This document shows, piece by piece, positions 1 to 5,164 of a stretch of 5,164 nt of DNA. Position 1 is the stretch's first letter; the number at the start of each line of letters is the position of its first letter. The position numbers and the translations under genes are program-made. The DNA is taken from assembly GCA_023267475.1 (NCBI GenBank), contig JAHFND010000024.1:1-5164 (forward strand), in the 5' to 3' direction. The notes under the pieces are model-generated. The model saw only the letters and a program-made list of their open reading frames with translations. It was not told where the DNA came from and searched no databases. This DNA is from a bacterium. Its GTDB lineage: Bacteria > Patescibacteriota > Minisyncoccia > Phycocordibacterales > UBA5272.

Positions 1-2025
1 TCTAATTGCCTCTTCTTGGTCTGCACTCATCATTCTGTTTCTTATTGAAGCATCATCCTGATTAAGAAATGCATCTTTCTTTTTCTCACCAGTTTTAAGA
101 CTGTATGATGCAACCTTCCTGTCGTTAGATTCCTTCTTTAGTAGTTCTGAAGATAGACTATTCCTTCTTGATTTATCTGCCTTATCTTTTGCTTCTTGTT
201 GTTGAGCAAAATTCATTTTACTTCCAGCCCCCATTCCCATTCCTGCACTAGACATACCTTTAGAAATAATTCCAGAGTTTCTCGCATCAAATGTACTTCC
301 CGCTAAAGAATTTGTCAGATTAAATGCCCTTTTACCAAGAAATGTATCTTGATTATTTCTCATCCAACTCCCAATCGCCCCTTTTCCTTCGACAGCCCCA
401 GCTGCAAGTCTACCCACAGTTTGTCTAGCTAGTAGTCCAGTACCTCCAGCAGCTAAGCCCATTCCGAATCCTCCTACTTTACCCATAGCGTTTGTCGCCA
501 TTTGCCCCACACTTCCAGAGACTTCTTTTGTAACCTTAAGCATAATGTGAAGCATTACTATCATCATTACAATATTGAAAAATACAGCAACACTATCTCC
601 ACTCGCCGCAGCGGCAGCAGAACTGCCAGACCCCATACTTATAGCTCCACTATTTTGAAATGCTTCTAAAAATTTTAGAGTAAGCACAAGCATTATCATA
701 AATACTGGCGCAACTATGATTTGTTCAAAATACATTTTGCGTAGTTTCATTGCTGCATCTCCTAGTTTTGGTATAACACTATCCACAAATAAGAGTGGAG
801 AAGCAACTATAGTCGCAACTAGCGCTCCTGTTCTTACTACAAGTATTCCAGTCGCCATAAATAGCACATACGCTGCGTATAATATGAACGCTACAGCAAG
901 TAAAGCACCAGGAATACTATTTATTGCACCTATCATATCTGGTCCATTTTGAAGAGATGTAGCTGAGAGAGCAAGACCGGATAATCCAAGACGACTTAAG
1001 ATGATCGCACCCGCAGTATTTCCTCCTGTCCCAGTTAAGACTTCAGGGCCAAACGCTGCAGTATAAATATTTAAAGAAATAATATTTGAAATATCAATTG
1101 GTACACGACTAATCGGATATGAAAAGTTTACAAATATTGCAAACAAAATCAGCCATGCAAAATATTTACCGAAAGCCTCTTCTTTTCCCATTATGTACAT
1201 GGCAAGTAAGAACAAAACTGCAAACACAACACACAGAGAAATTATTTGTTTAACAGTAACCCATATTAAATAAAGTGCATCAGGCGCCCAATCTTTAAAG
1301 TTAAGTATTGCTATTATTATCGCTTTATTAAAAAGATTGGCAGATAACCACGCCAAGAAACCAGCTACTTGCATTAAGGTATTTTTAATTAGCCAAGTAA
1401 TTCCGATATCAATACAATCTACCAATGTAGGACCATCAGTAAGAGAAAGAGAACATTTCTTTGGTTGACTAAGAATCCCTGCTCTTTGGCTAGTTGCTGT
1501 CTGGTTAGCATTTGTAATTCTATTGTTAGCTTCTTGCTGAGTAAGTAACCCACCATTCAACTGCTCACGTGTTGTAGCACCTGTAAGCATATTTTGAGCC
1601 TGGATAAGTATGAGGCTTGCTAAACGTACACCGTCTTTATTATAAGAGTCAACATAATTCCTTCCAGGATCAGTTATGCGAACAGATCCAGTGTCTATTA
1701 TTTCTTGTAGAAAAGGAATAAAACCTTTTTCATTAGTTTGTGTTCCCCCTGGAACTCCAGAAAGGGCGTATATTTGAAGTTGATTTAAAGATATATCAGG
1801 ATCATTTTTAAATCTTGTTGCAAGTGTATTAATTATGTCTATGTATCTTGCACTTAACCTAGGTTCTTCTATAGAAGAACCAGTGATTGCCCCACCAGAA
1901 CCTGAAATTAAGGAAGAAATTTCTTGGTCTGTTACGTAAGCAGAAGCTTTTTCTGGGCTAATAAAACCATTAGATATAGTTAAAAATATGATGCAGATAA
2001 ATACGTAAAAACCCAAGTGTTTCAT
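1..2025 (-). CDS. VirB6/TrbL-like polytopic membrane protein of a type IV secretion-like system (3' end outside the window)
   Basis: The frame is open for exactly 675 codons from the ATG at 2023-2025 to the left edge, so the C-terminus is missing. An in-frame TGA lies five codons upstream, which makes this ATG the only reasonable start. Residues 1-29 look like a signal peptide ending in Ala-Ser-Ala. Residues 30-204 form a soluble, presumably extracytoplasmic domain with Cys191 and Cys204. Hydrophobic segments follow at about 211-241, 251-280, 288-305, 368-414 (probably two spans), 432-453 and 479-499. After residue 500 comes a Gly/Ala/Met-rich stretch (504-545) and then a Lys/Glu/Gln-rich charged tail. 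VirB6/TrbL proteins are polytopic inner-membrane channel components of type IV secretion systems. The assignment rests on the multi-span core followed by a Gly-rich tail, on my recollection of similar CPR proteins with a tail motif like 'FDARN' (here residues 579-583), and on the VirB5-like neighbour. The protein is much longer than classical VirB6 (about 300 residues). Another polytopic secretion protein is possible. Confidence 0.7.
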   Translation of the reverse strand, partial: MKHLGFYVFICIIFLTISNGFISPEKASAYVTDQEISSLISGSGGAITGSSIEEPRLSARYIDIINTLATRFKNDPDISLNQLQIYALSGVPGGTQTNEKGFIPFLQEIIDTGSVRITDPGRNYVDSYNKDGVRLASLILIQAQNMLTGATTREQLNGGLLTQQEANNRITNANQTATSQRAGILSQPKKCSLSLTDGPTLVDCIDIGITWLIKNTLMQVAGFLAWLSANLFNKAIIIAILNFKDWAPDALYLIWVTVKQIISLCVVFAVLFLLAMYIMGKEEAFGKYFAWLILFAIFVNFSYPISRVPIDISNIISLNIYTAAFGPEVLTGTGGNTAGAIILSRLGLSGLALSATSLQNGPDMIGAINSIPGALLAVAFILYAAYVLFMATGILVVRTGALVATIVASPLLFVDSVIPKLGDAAMKLRKMYFEQIIVAPVFMIMLVLTLKFLEAFQNSGAISMGSGSSAAAAASGDSVAVFFNIVMMIVMLHIMLKVTKEVSGSVGQMATNAMGKVGGFGMGLAAGGTGLLARQTVGRLAAGAVEGKGAIGSWMRNNQDTFLGKRAFNLTNSLAGSTFDARNSGIISKGMSSAGMGMGAGSKMNFAQQQEAKDKADKSRRNSLSSELLKKESNDRKVASYSLKTGEKKKDAFLNQDDASIRNRMMSADQEEAIR
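1862..1881. repeat. Perfect 20-bp palindrome inside the VirB6-like gene
   Basis: The sequence GGTTCTTCTATAGAAGAACC equals its own reverse complement over all ten base pairs. It lies about 145 nt downstream of the VirB6-like start codon and encodes residues 49-55 (Gly-Ser-Ser-Ile-Glu-Glu-Pro) of the secreted N-terminal domain. In RNA it could fold as an 8-bp stem with a UAUA loop; in DNA it could be a site for a dimeric protein. It is not followed by a T-run, so it is not an intrinsic terminator. Its function is unknown and chance is possible. Confidence 0.6.
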
Positions 2026-2082
2026 GAATTTAGTGTATCACAGTAAGACATCCAAAATAGTGGAGTAATACAGACTTTTATT
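2026..2082 (-). other. Short spacer between the VirB5-like and VirB6-like genes
   Basis: This 57-nt spacer has no convincing hairpin terminator and no purine-rich Shine-Dalgarno sequence before the VirB6-like ATG. The only promoter-like element is TGATACACT on the minus strand (2032-2040), which resembles an extended -10 box (TGn followed by a 4/6 match to TATAAT) and ends 6 nt before the ATG. If it were used, the transcript would be nearly leaderless. The same-strand order and short gap fit co-transcription with the upstream genes. Confidence 0.3.
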
Positions 2083-3984
2083 TTAGAAATTACTATATCC
2101 ACTATCAAATCCCGGGCTCACTGTCCCTTGTGTTTTATATTGAGTTCGTAGAGCTGTACACTGGCTTGCGAAACTTGATATAGCACCCGTTGTTCCCATG
2201 TCTTGCTCTACACTTAGTTGGTAGAGTTGGGATTCACTTTGTCTTTGTGCCAGTAATGATCCAGTTGGTAAATGTTTAGAAGCTATTTGATTTTGATAAT
2301 TTGTAAACAAATCACTTATTTGAGACGTAGAATTAGAATTATTTATCGCAGTCAATGTGTCATTAATAAGAGACTTTGCAACAGGAATGTTATTTATTTC
2401 AGCTGTAATATTAGCTAAAAGAGCATCAGTTGAAGCTTTTTTACTTGTATAAAAACTAGCAAATCCTGCATCCTTTGGCACTTTAAAATCAGTTACGAGT
2501 TGATCAAAACAAGAATTCAGACTCTGAAGCTGAGACAGATACAAGTTTATTTCTGCCAGGTAGTTTTGGTCTAGTGACAAGAAATTATCCAATCCGGTTA
2601 AGTCACTATTTAATAAAGAAACAATAGGACCAATAAGAGGAGCTTTTAATGCTGGGGTTTGTAAAAGATCTTGAGTGTAAGTCGTCTGTGCTGTTATGAA
2701 GGTGTTTGGTGTTGAATTATTTACAGTGTTTGTATACACTGCCCCATTTGTTGTCTTTACTGGTGTATAAGTCACTCTAGCAGAACCATTTGGTAAATTG
2801 CTTCCACCTGTTGCTCGGTCTAGATTGTTTGCTGTGGCGTCCACTGCGTTTACTATTCCACCAACAAGCCCAACAGTATTAAATATCGTTCCTATAAGAG
2901 ATGCAGACCCAGATAAGGAAGCTTGTAATGTCTTAAGAGGAGCATTGATGGCATCATTATATACAGATCTTACAGAGGCTGAAGCTTTTGTAATTGATTC
3001 CTTTAGACAAGGGATAGAAAGAGAAGGATTTCCTGTCACTGGTTTTCCATTTACATCTACTATATCTCCGTTTTCTGTTGTATAAGGATCCCCGTTCACG
3101 TCATAGTATGCACTTTTGTCACAAGTAGATTCACTTTTTATATTTCCTCCACCGGAAGCCAAGTCTTTAGCAACGACATCTTTCTTCGCATCCACTTGTT
3201 TTTGTATTGCATTGTTCGCTAGAACCCCACGAGTATATTCGTTCTCCCCTTGTACTGTTACTTTGTATAAGACATCAGGTCCGCCGATTGATTCATTTTG
3301 TTTTTGTGCTCGTATTAAAGTGTCTGCAAGTTTTGGATCTTTTTTAGGGTCTCCTTTACACAAAGTATTAAATAAAGAAGTCTTACGAGAATTCAATTCT
3401 TTTTGGTCATATGTTCCATCTGACTTCGTTACGTCATTCTTTGCAAGAAGTGTAAGCTGGGAGTCTTTACAGGCTTTATTTTGTATTAAAGTAGGCAAGT
3501 CAGACTGGGTAAGAGAAATTATTTTACTTGTCTGATCGTCTCCACGCACAGAGTTCACCACATAGCTTCCGATACTATCACTATAAAATCCTTTTGATCC
3601 AGAGACTGCTCCCAAGTTTGCCACAACAACCTCTTTTCCTTTATTTTCTACATAAGAAAATGGATCAGCAACAGAAAGTGAATTACCAAGACTCATAGCT
3701 AGCTGACTACCAGACACAATTTGGGCGATTTTTGCTATATCTGCAGCCGGTTTTAAAACTTTGTCATTTATTTGTATTAGAGTTGTATTGGCGGCAGTAA
3801 TAGTTCCTTGTGATGCTGTTACACCATTTACTATGTAATCTTTGGTTTGTAAAGCAAAGTCCTTCAGATCATCCATCCAAGTTGAACAATTAACACAATG
3901 TACAGAATATTGAGCATTGGCTATGTTTAAGCTCGACACGTATATGAAAGTTGTAAATATTAAGACGGAGAAGATTTTTTTCAT
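2083..3984 (-). CDS. Secreted VirB5/TrbJ-like protein with N-terminal CxxC and eight cysteines
   Basis: This is a complete 633-residue protein. Residues 1-24 are a clear signal peptide (two Lys, a hydrophobic core, then Ala-Asn-Ala before Gln25), so the product is exported. Immediately afterwards comes VHCVNCSTW (residues 28-36), then a helix-like stretch to about residue 95. This arrangement resembles the mature N-terminus of TrbJ/VirB5 conjugation proteins, which are minor pilus or pilus-tip subunits, as I recall that family. The rest is not recognised. Cysteines are at 30, 33, 172, 209, 288, 326, 492 and 609, an even number compatible with disulfides. Residues 295-315 contain DVNGDP and DVNGKP 15 residues apart. 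Residues 361-382 are a Gly-rich hydrophobic segment, and 440-600 is rich in Leu/Gln/Asn/Ser and probably helical. It is about three times longer than typical VirB5. The start follows the upstream stop by only 8 nt, indicating an operon; no Shine-Dalgarno sequence is visible. Export is well supported; the family call is tentative. Confidence 0.6.
   Translation of the reverse strand: MKKIFSVLIFTTFIYVSSLNIANAQYSVHCVNCSTWMDDLKDFALQTKDYIVNGVTASQGTITAANTTLIQINDKVLKPAADIAKIAQIVSGSQLAMSLGNSLSVADPFSYVENKGKEVVVANLGAVSGSKGFYSDSIGSYVVNSVRGDDQTSKIISLTQSDLPTLIQNKACKDSQLTLLAKNDVTKSDGTYDQKELNSRKTSLFNTLCKGDPKKDPKLADTLIRAQKQNESIGGPDVLYKVTVQGENEYTRGVLANNAIQKQVDAKKDVVAKDLASGGGNIKSESTCDKSAYYDVNGDPYTTENGDIVDVNGKPVTGNPSLSIPCLKESITKASASVRSVYNDAINAPLKTLQASLSGSASLIGTIFNTVGLVGGIVNAVDATANNLDRATGGSNLPNGSARVTYTPVKTTNGAVYTNTVNNSTPNTFITAQTTYTQDLLQTPALKAPLIGPIVSLLNSDLTGLDNFLSLDQNYLAEINLYLSQLQSLNSCFDQLVTDFKVPKDAGFASFYTSKKASTDALLANITAEINNIPVAKSLINDTLTAINNSNSTSQISDLFTNYQNQIASKHLPTGSLLAQRQSESQLYQLSVEQDMGTTGAISSFASQCTALRTQYKTQGTVSPGFDSGYSNF
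3040..3102 (-). repeat. Two DVNGxP units in the VirB5-like protein, possible calcium-binding or turn motif
   Basis: Residues 295-300 read DVNGDP and residues 310-315 read DVNGKP, separated by an acidic linker containing Glu-Asn-Gly-Asp-Ile. The Asp-x-Asn-x-Asp start of the first unit is like the beginning of an EF-hand or dockerin loop, but Pro replaces the usual Gly at position 6 and the distal Glu is not at the canonical place. It is therefore not a standard EF-hand; a beta-turn repeat is equally likely. Confidence 0.35.
3886..3897 (-). other. CxxC motif at the mature N-terminus of the VirB5-like protein
   Basis: These codons encode Cys30-Val-Asn-Cys33, five residues after the predicted signal-peptidase cut. 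The pair could form a local disulfide or bind a metal. A comparable 'CxNC' pattern just after the signal peptide is what suggests TrbJ-like ancestry. A lipobox is unlikely because no Leu-Ala/Gly-Cys motif precedes Cys30. Confidence 0.5.
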
Positions 3985-3992
3985 AGTGATTA

Positions 3993-4946
3993 TTACTTAA
4001 TAGTATATCCTGATGTAAACATATATCCAGCTTCTTTTGTAGAAAATGCAATATTTTTCGTATTAAAATATTGAGAAACCTGATTAGGAGTACTTAATAA
4101 GAGAATTAATACTTGAGCATATCTATTTATAGCTATTTGTGCACGCAGTGGATCAGTCTCTGCTTTTGAAAAGTTATCTAACGTGTCTCTATATAGTGCT
4201 ATACGATTTAAAATCATAAGATGATAAAAAACAGCTGATATAGGTACTGGGACAGCCTTTATTTTTTCTAGTAAAACATCTAATCTTTGTTTATTTTTAA
4301 TAATACCTGTTAAATCTGAAGGATTTTTGGTCTGCTCATAAGAACTCATAGCACCCATATCATCTATCATTATTTTCTTTGTGGTCATCGCTTGTAAAAA
4401 TGTAGCGAGTGTATTCCCATATATAGAAATAGAATCTTTTGTCTCTTCTTTTATTACATTTAAATCTTTGTATGAGTATGTGGTAGGTATTATTAGGCTT
4501 GCAGCTTGAGAAGCCAGATTATCTAGCACTGCCTGTTCTGTATCCCTGTCAGCCACACCATTTTTCTTTAAGTATGTCCCTGCTACAAGAAGACTTTTAT
4601 AAAAAGAAGCGGTCAAATTGTTAGGATCATTTAACATCGCTAATATTTTAGGATCGGTTTGTGTGGTCGAAGTGGCATTTTGAGCATCGTCTCTAGTATT
4701 AAAGTTTTGGTCTATGACTTCTTTCCAGCTTATCTTACCATCACCATTTGTGTCTTTTGCTACTTCGCTCGGGGATGTAATTATAGACAGGTCTAATGGT
4801 TTATTTTTATAAGTAGATGACTTTATTCCGAACCATCTTGCCGGTATAAATGTAGAAGAAATCAATAGAACAACGATTATTCCAGTGATGACGAGAGACT
4901 TAGAAATATGTTTTTCTTCTGGTTGCTCTGTAGGAAGTGGTGGCAT
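3993..4946 (-). CDS. Single-pass membrane protein with a canonical EF-hand calcium loop
   Basis: This is a complete 317-residue protein that I cannot assign to a named family. Residues 1-16 are short, polar and Pro-rich. Residues 17-34 form one strong transmembrane helix. The remaining roughly 280 residues are soluble and mostly helical. Residues 65-76 read DTNGDGKISWKE, which matches the EF-hand loop at every key position (Asp1, Asn3, Asp5, Gly6, Ile8, Glu12), so calcium binding is likely. There are no cysteines. I infer a cytoplasmic N-terminus with the bulk of the protein outside the membrane. This bitopic layout resembles VirB8, but I see no VirB8 sequence signature and do not claim homology. 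It is probably the first gene of the three-gene group, with 8 nt to the VirB5-like gene. The ATG at 4944-4946 is chosen because no other ATG in this frame lies between it and an upstream TAG. No Shine-Dalgarno sequence is present and the start codon sits in a palindrome. Confidence 0.75.
   Translation of the reverse strand: MPPLPTEQPEEKHISKSLVITGIIVVLLISSTFIPARWFGIKSSTYKNKPLDLSIITSPSEVAKDTNGDGKISWKEVIDQNFNTRDDAQNATSTTQTDPKILAMLNDPNNLTASFYKSLLVAGTYLKKNGVADRDTEQAVLDNLASQAASLIIPTTYSYKDLNVIKEETKDSISIYGNTLATFLQAMTTKKIMIDDMGAMSSYEQTKNPSDLTGIIKNKQRLDVLLEKIKAVPVPISAVFYHLMILNRIALYRDTLDNFSKAETDPLRAQIAINRYAQVLILLLSTPNQVSQYFNTKNIAFSTKEAGYMFTSGYTIK
4719..4754 (-). other. EF-hand calcium-binding loop in the membrane protein
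   Basis: These codons encode residues 65-76, a textbook 12-residue loop with ligands Asp65, Asn67, Asp69, Ser73 and Glu76, plus Gly70 and Ile72 at the conserved structural positions. Only one loop is evident. A lone loop after a membrane helix occurs in bacterial exported proteins and in dockerin-like pairs; no partner loop was found in this protein. Confidence 0.75.
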
Positions 4947-4964
4947 ATATATAAGTATACATGC
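4943..4964. promoter_or_regulatory. Imperfect 22-nt palindrome covering the start codon of the EF-hand gene
   Basis: On the minus strand the arms are GCATGTATA and TATATATGC around a CTTA centre. Eight Watson-Crick pairs and one G-T wobble can form, and the right arm contains the ATG at 4944-4946. If present in the mRNA, the hairpin would hide the start codon; as DNA it could be an operator. It is very AT-rich, so chance formation is a real alternative. Confidence 0.35.
4954..4959 (-). promoter_or_regulatory. Candidate -10 box for the EF-hand/VirB5-like/VirB6-like operon
   Basis: TATACT on the minus strand matches TATAAT at five of six positions and ends 7 nt before the ATG. That would place the transcription start at or beside the start codon, giving a leaderless message, which fits the missing Shine-Dalgarno sequence. 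No good -35 hexamer lies 16-18 nt upstream. The same hexamer occurs elsewhere in this AT-rich window, so this is weak evidence. Confidence 0.2.
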
Positions 4965-5006
4965 AAAAATATGAAGAATTTTTTTCTATTAACAATATAT
5001 AAATAG
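4965..5006 (-). other. Remainder of the spacer downstream of rsmA, with no convincing terminator
   Basis: Directly after the rsmA stop there is a weak 5-bp inverted repeat (CTATT and AATAG, 4986-5006) with an 11-nt loop. On the transcribed strand it is followed by an A-tract rather than a T-tract, so it does not look like an intrinsic terminator. Read-through from rsmA into the downstream genes is therefore possible. Confidence 0.3.
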
Positions 5007-5164
5007 TTAAGATATTTTCTTCGAAAGTGAAAGCCAAGATGAAAGAGGAATGTCTTCTGCTCTTACCTTTAAACTAATGCCCACTTCTTCAAATAGATTT
5101 TCTAACTTTTCATTTTTAAAAGCATCGCGAAGATTTGAAATAAGGTATTTTCTTTTGTGTGCGA
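5007..5164 (-). CDS. rsmA: 16S rRNA (adenine1518/1519-N6)-dimethyltransferase, C-terminal fragment (5' part outside the window)
   Basis: Only the last 51 codons and the TAA stop are present; the gene enters from the right edge. The peptide begins AHKRKYLISNLRDAF and continues with GISLKVRAEDIPLSSW. This matches the C-terminal helical domain of RsmA/KsgA, in which a basic 'RRK...NSL' segment is followed by 'GI-x-RAE-x-(I/L)-S' near the end; the E. coli protein has QRRKTIRNSL and GIDPAMRAENIS at the corresponding places. RsmA dimethylates two adjacent adenines near the 3' end of 16S rRNA during small-subunit maturation. The catalytic Rossmann domain is not visible here. The fragment ends within a few residues of the RAE motif, a compact C-terminus. 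It is a housekeeping gene, probably unrelated in function to the secretion-like genes that follow it. Confidence 0.85.
   Translation of the reverse strand, partial: AHKRKYLISNLRDAFKNEKLENLFEEVGISLKVRAEDIPLSSWLSLSKKIS

Noticed and set aside
716..952. Plus-strand open frame of 78 codons
   Set aside because: It lies fully antisense within membrane-span codons of the VirB6-like gene, whose frame is continuous for 675 codons. Its composition is that of a shadow frame.
2724..2741. Inverted repeat CAGTGT / ACACTG with a 6-nt loop
   Set aside because: It is only six pairs within coding sequence, common by chance, and has no T-run or positional context.
2798..3535. Two plus-strand open frames of 95 and 139 codons (2798-3085 and 3116-3535)
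   Set aside because: Both are antisense to the 633-residue secreted protein, which has a clean signal peptide and an intact frame. They show no recognisable domain.
4002..4007. TATACT on the minus strand 17 nt upstream of the VirB5-like ATG as an internal promoter
   Set aside because: It is part of the last codons of the EF-hand gene, has no -35 partner, and the 8-nt gap between genes is better explained by one operon.
4089..4113. Imperfect inverted repeat AGTACTTAAT / ATTAATACT with one bulge
   Set aside because: It lies inside the EF-hand gene near its 3' end, is almost entirely A/T and has a bulge. This is expected by chance in such DNA.
4986..5006. Possible rsmA terminator: CTATT/AATAG inverted repeat directly after the stop
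   Set aside because: The stem has only five AT-rich pairs, the loop is 11 nt, and an A-tract rather than a T-tract follows on the transcribed strand.
1..5164. Alternative genetic code (UGA as glycine), as in some CPR groups
   Set aside because: None of the four reading frames contains an in-frame TGA, glycine is coded by GGN throughout, and all three visible stops are TAA.
1..5164. CRISPR array, tRNA, transposase or integrated element
   Set aside because: No regularly spaced repeats, no cloverleaf-like segment and no transposase or integrase motifs were seen. The four genes occupy all but about 125 bases.

Overview
The window is AT-rich and tightly packed. All of its genes run on the minus strand, so the transcription order is from the right edge to the left. 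The content suggests an uncultivated candidate-phyla-radiation (CPR) bacterium, most likely Parcubacteria-like. The reasons are low GC, short spacers, no clear Shine-Dalgarno sequences, a large VirB6/TrbL-like membrane protein with a secreted N-terminal domain and a Gly/Ala-rich tail, and companion proteins that I do not recognise from well-studied bacteria. This placement is an inference from style and recall, not from a marker tree. The standard genetic code fits: the three visible stops are TAA and no in-frame TGA occurs, which argues against UGA-recoding CPR lineages.

Layout from right to left: (1) 5007-5164 is the last 51 codons of rsmA (ksgA), the 16S rRNA dimethyltransferase. (2) A 60-nt spacer holds an imperfect palindrome that covers the next start codon and contains a candidate -10 box. 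(3) 3993-4946 is a 317-residue protein with one membrane anchor and a canonical EF-hand calcium loop. (4) After only 8 nt, 2083-3984 encodes a 633-residue secreted protein whose mature N-terminus carries a CxxC motif reminiscent of VirB5/TrbJ. (5) After 57 nt, a gene starts at 2025 and runs off the left edge without a stop (675 codons visible). It is a polytopic VirB6/TrbL-like inner-membrane protein.

The simplest reading is that genes 3-5 form part of a type IV secretion or conjugation-like envelope machine: a bitopic anchor with a calcium site, a secreted pilus- or tip-associated subunit, and the membrane channel component. The ATPase (VirB4-like) and other subunits would lie beyond the left edge if this is correct. 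rsmA is a housekeeping gene that happens to precede the cluster. No stretch of more than 60 bases is non-coding, and I see no RNA gene, mobile element or CRISPR array.

The most notable points are a perfect 20-bp palindrome inside the VirB6-like gene (1862-1881), the palindrome over the start codon of the EF-hand gene, the eight-cysteine VirB5-like protein, and the EF-hand in a putative secretion cluster.
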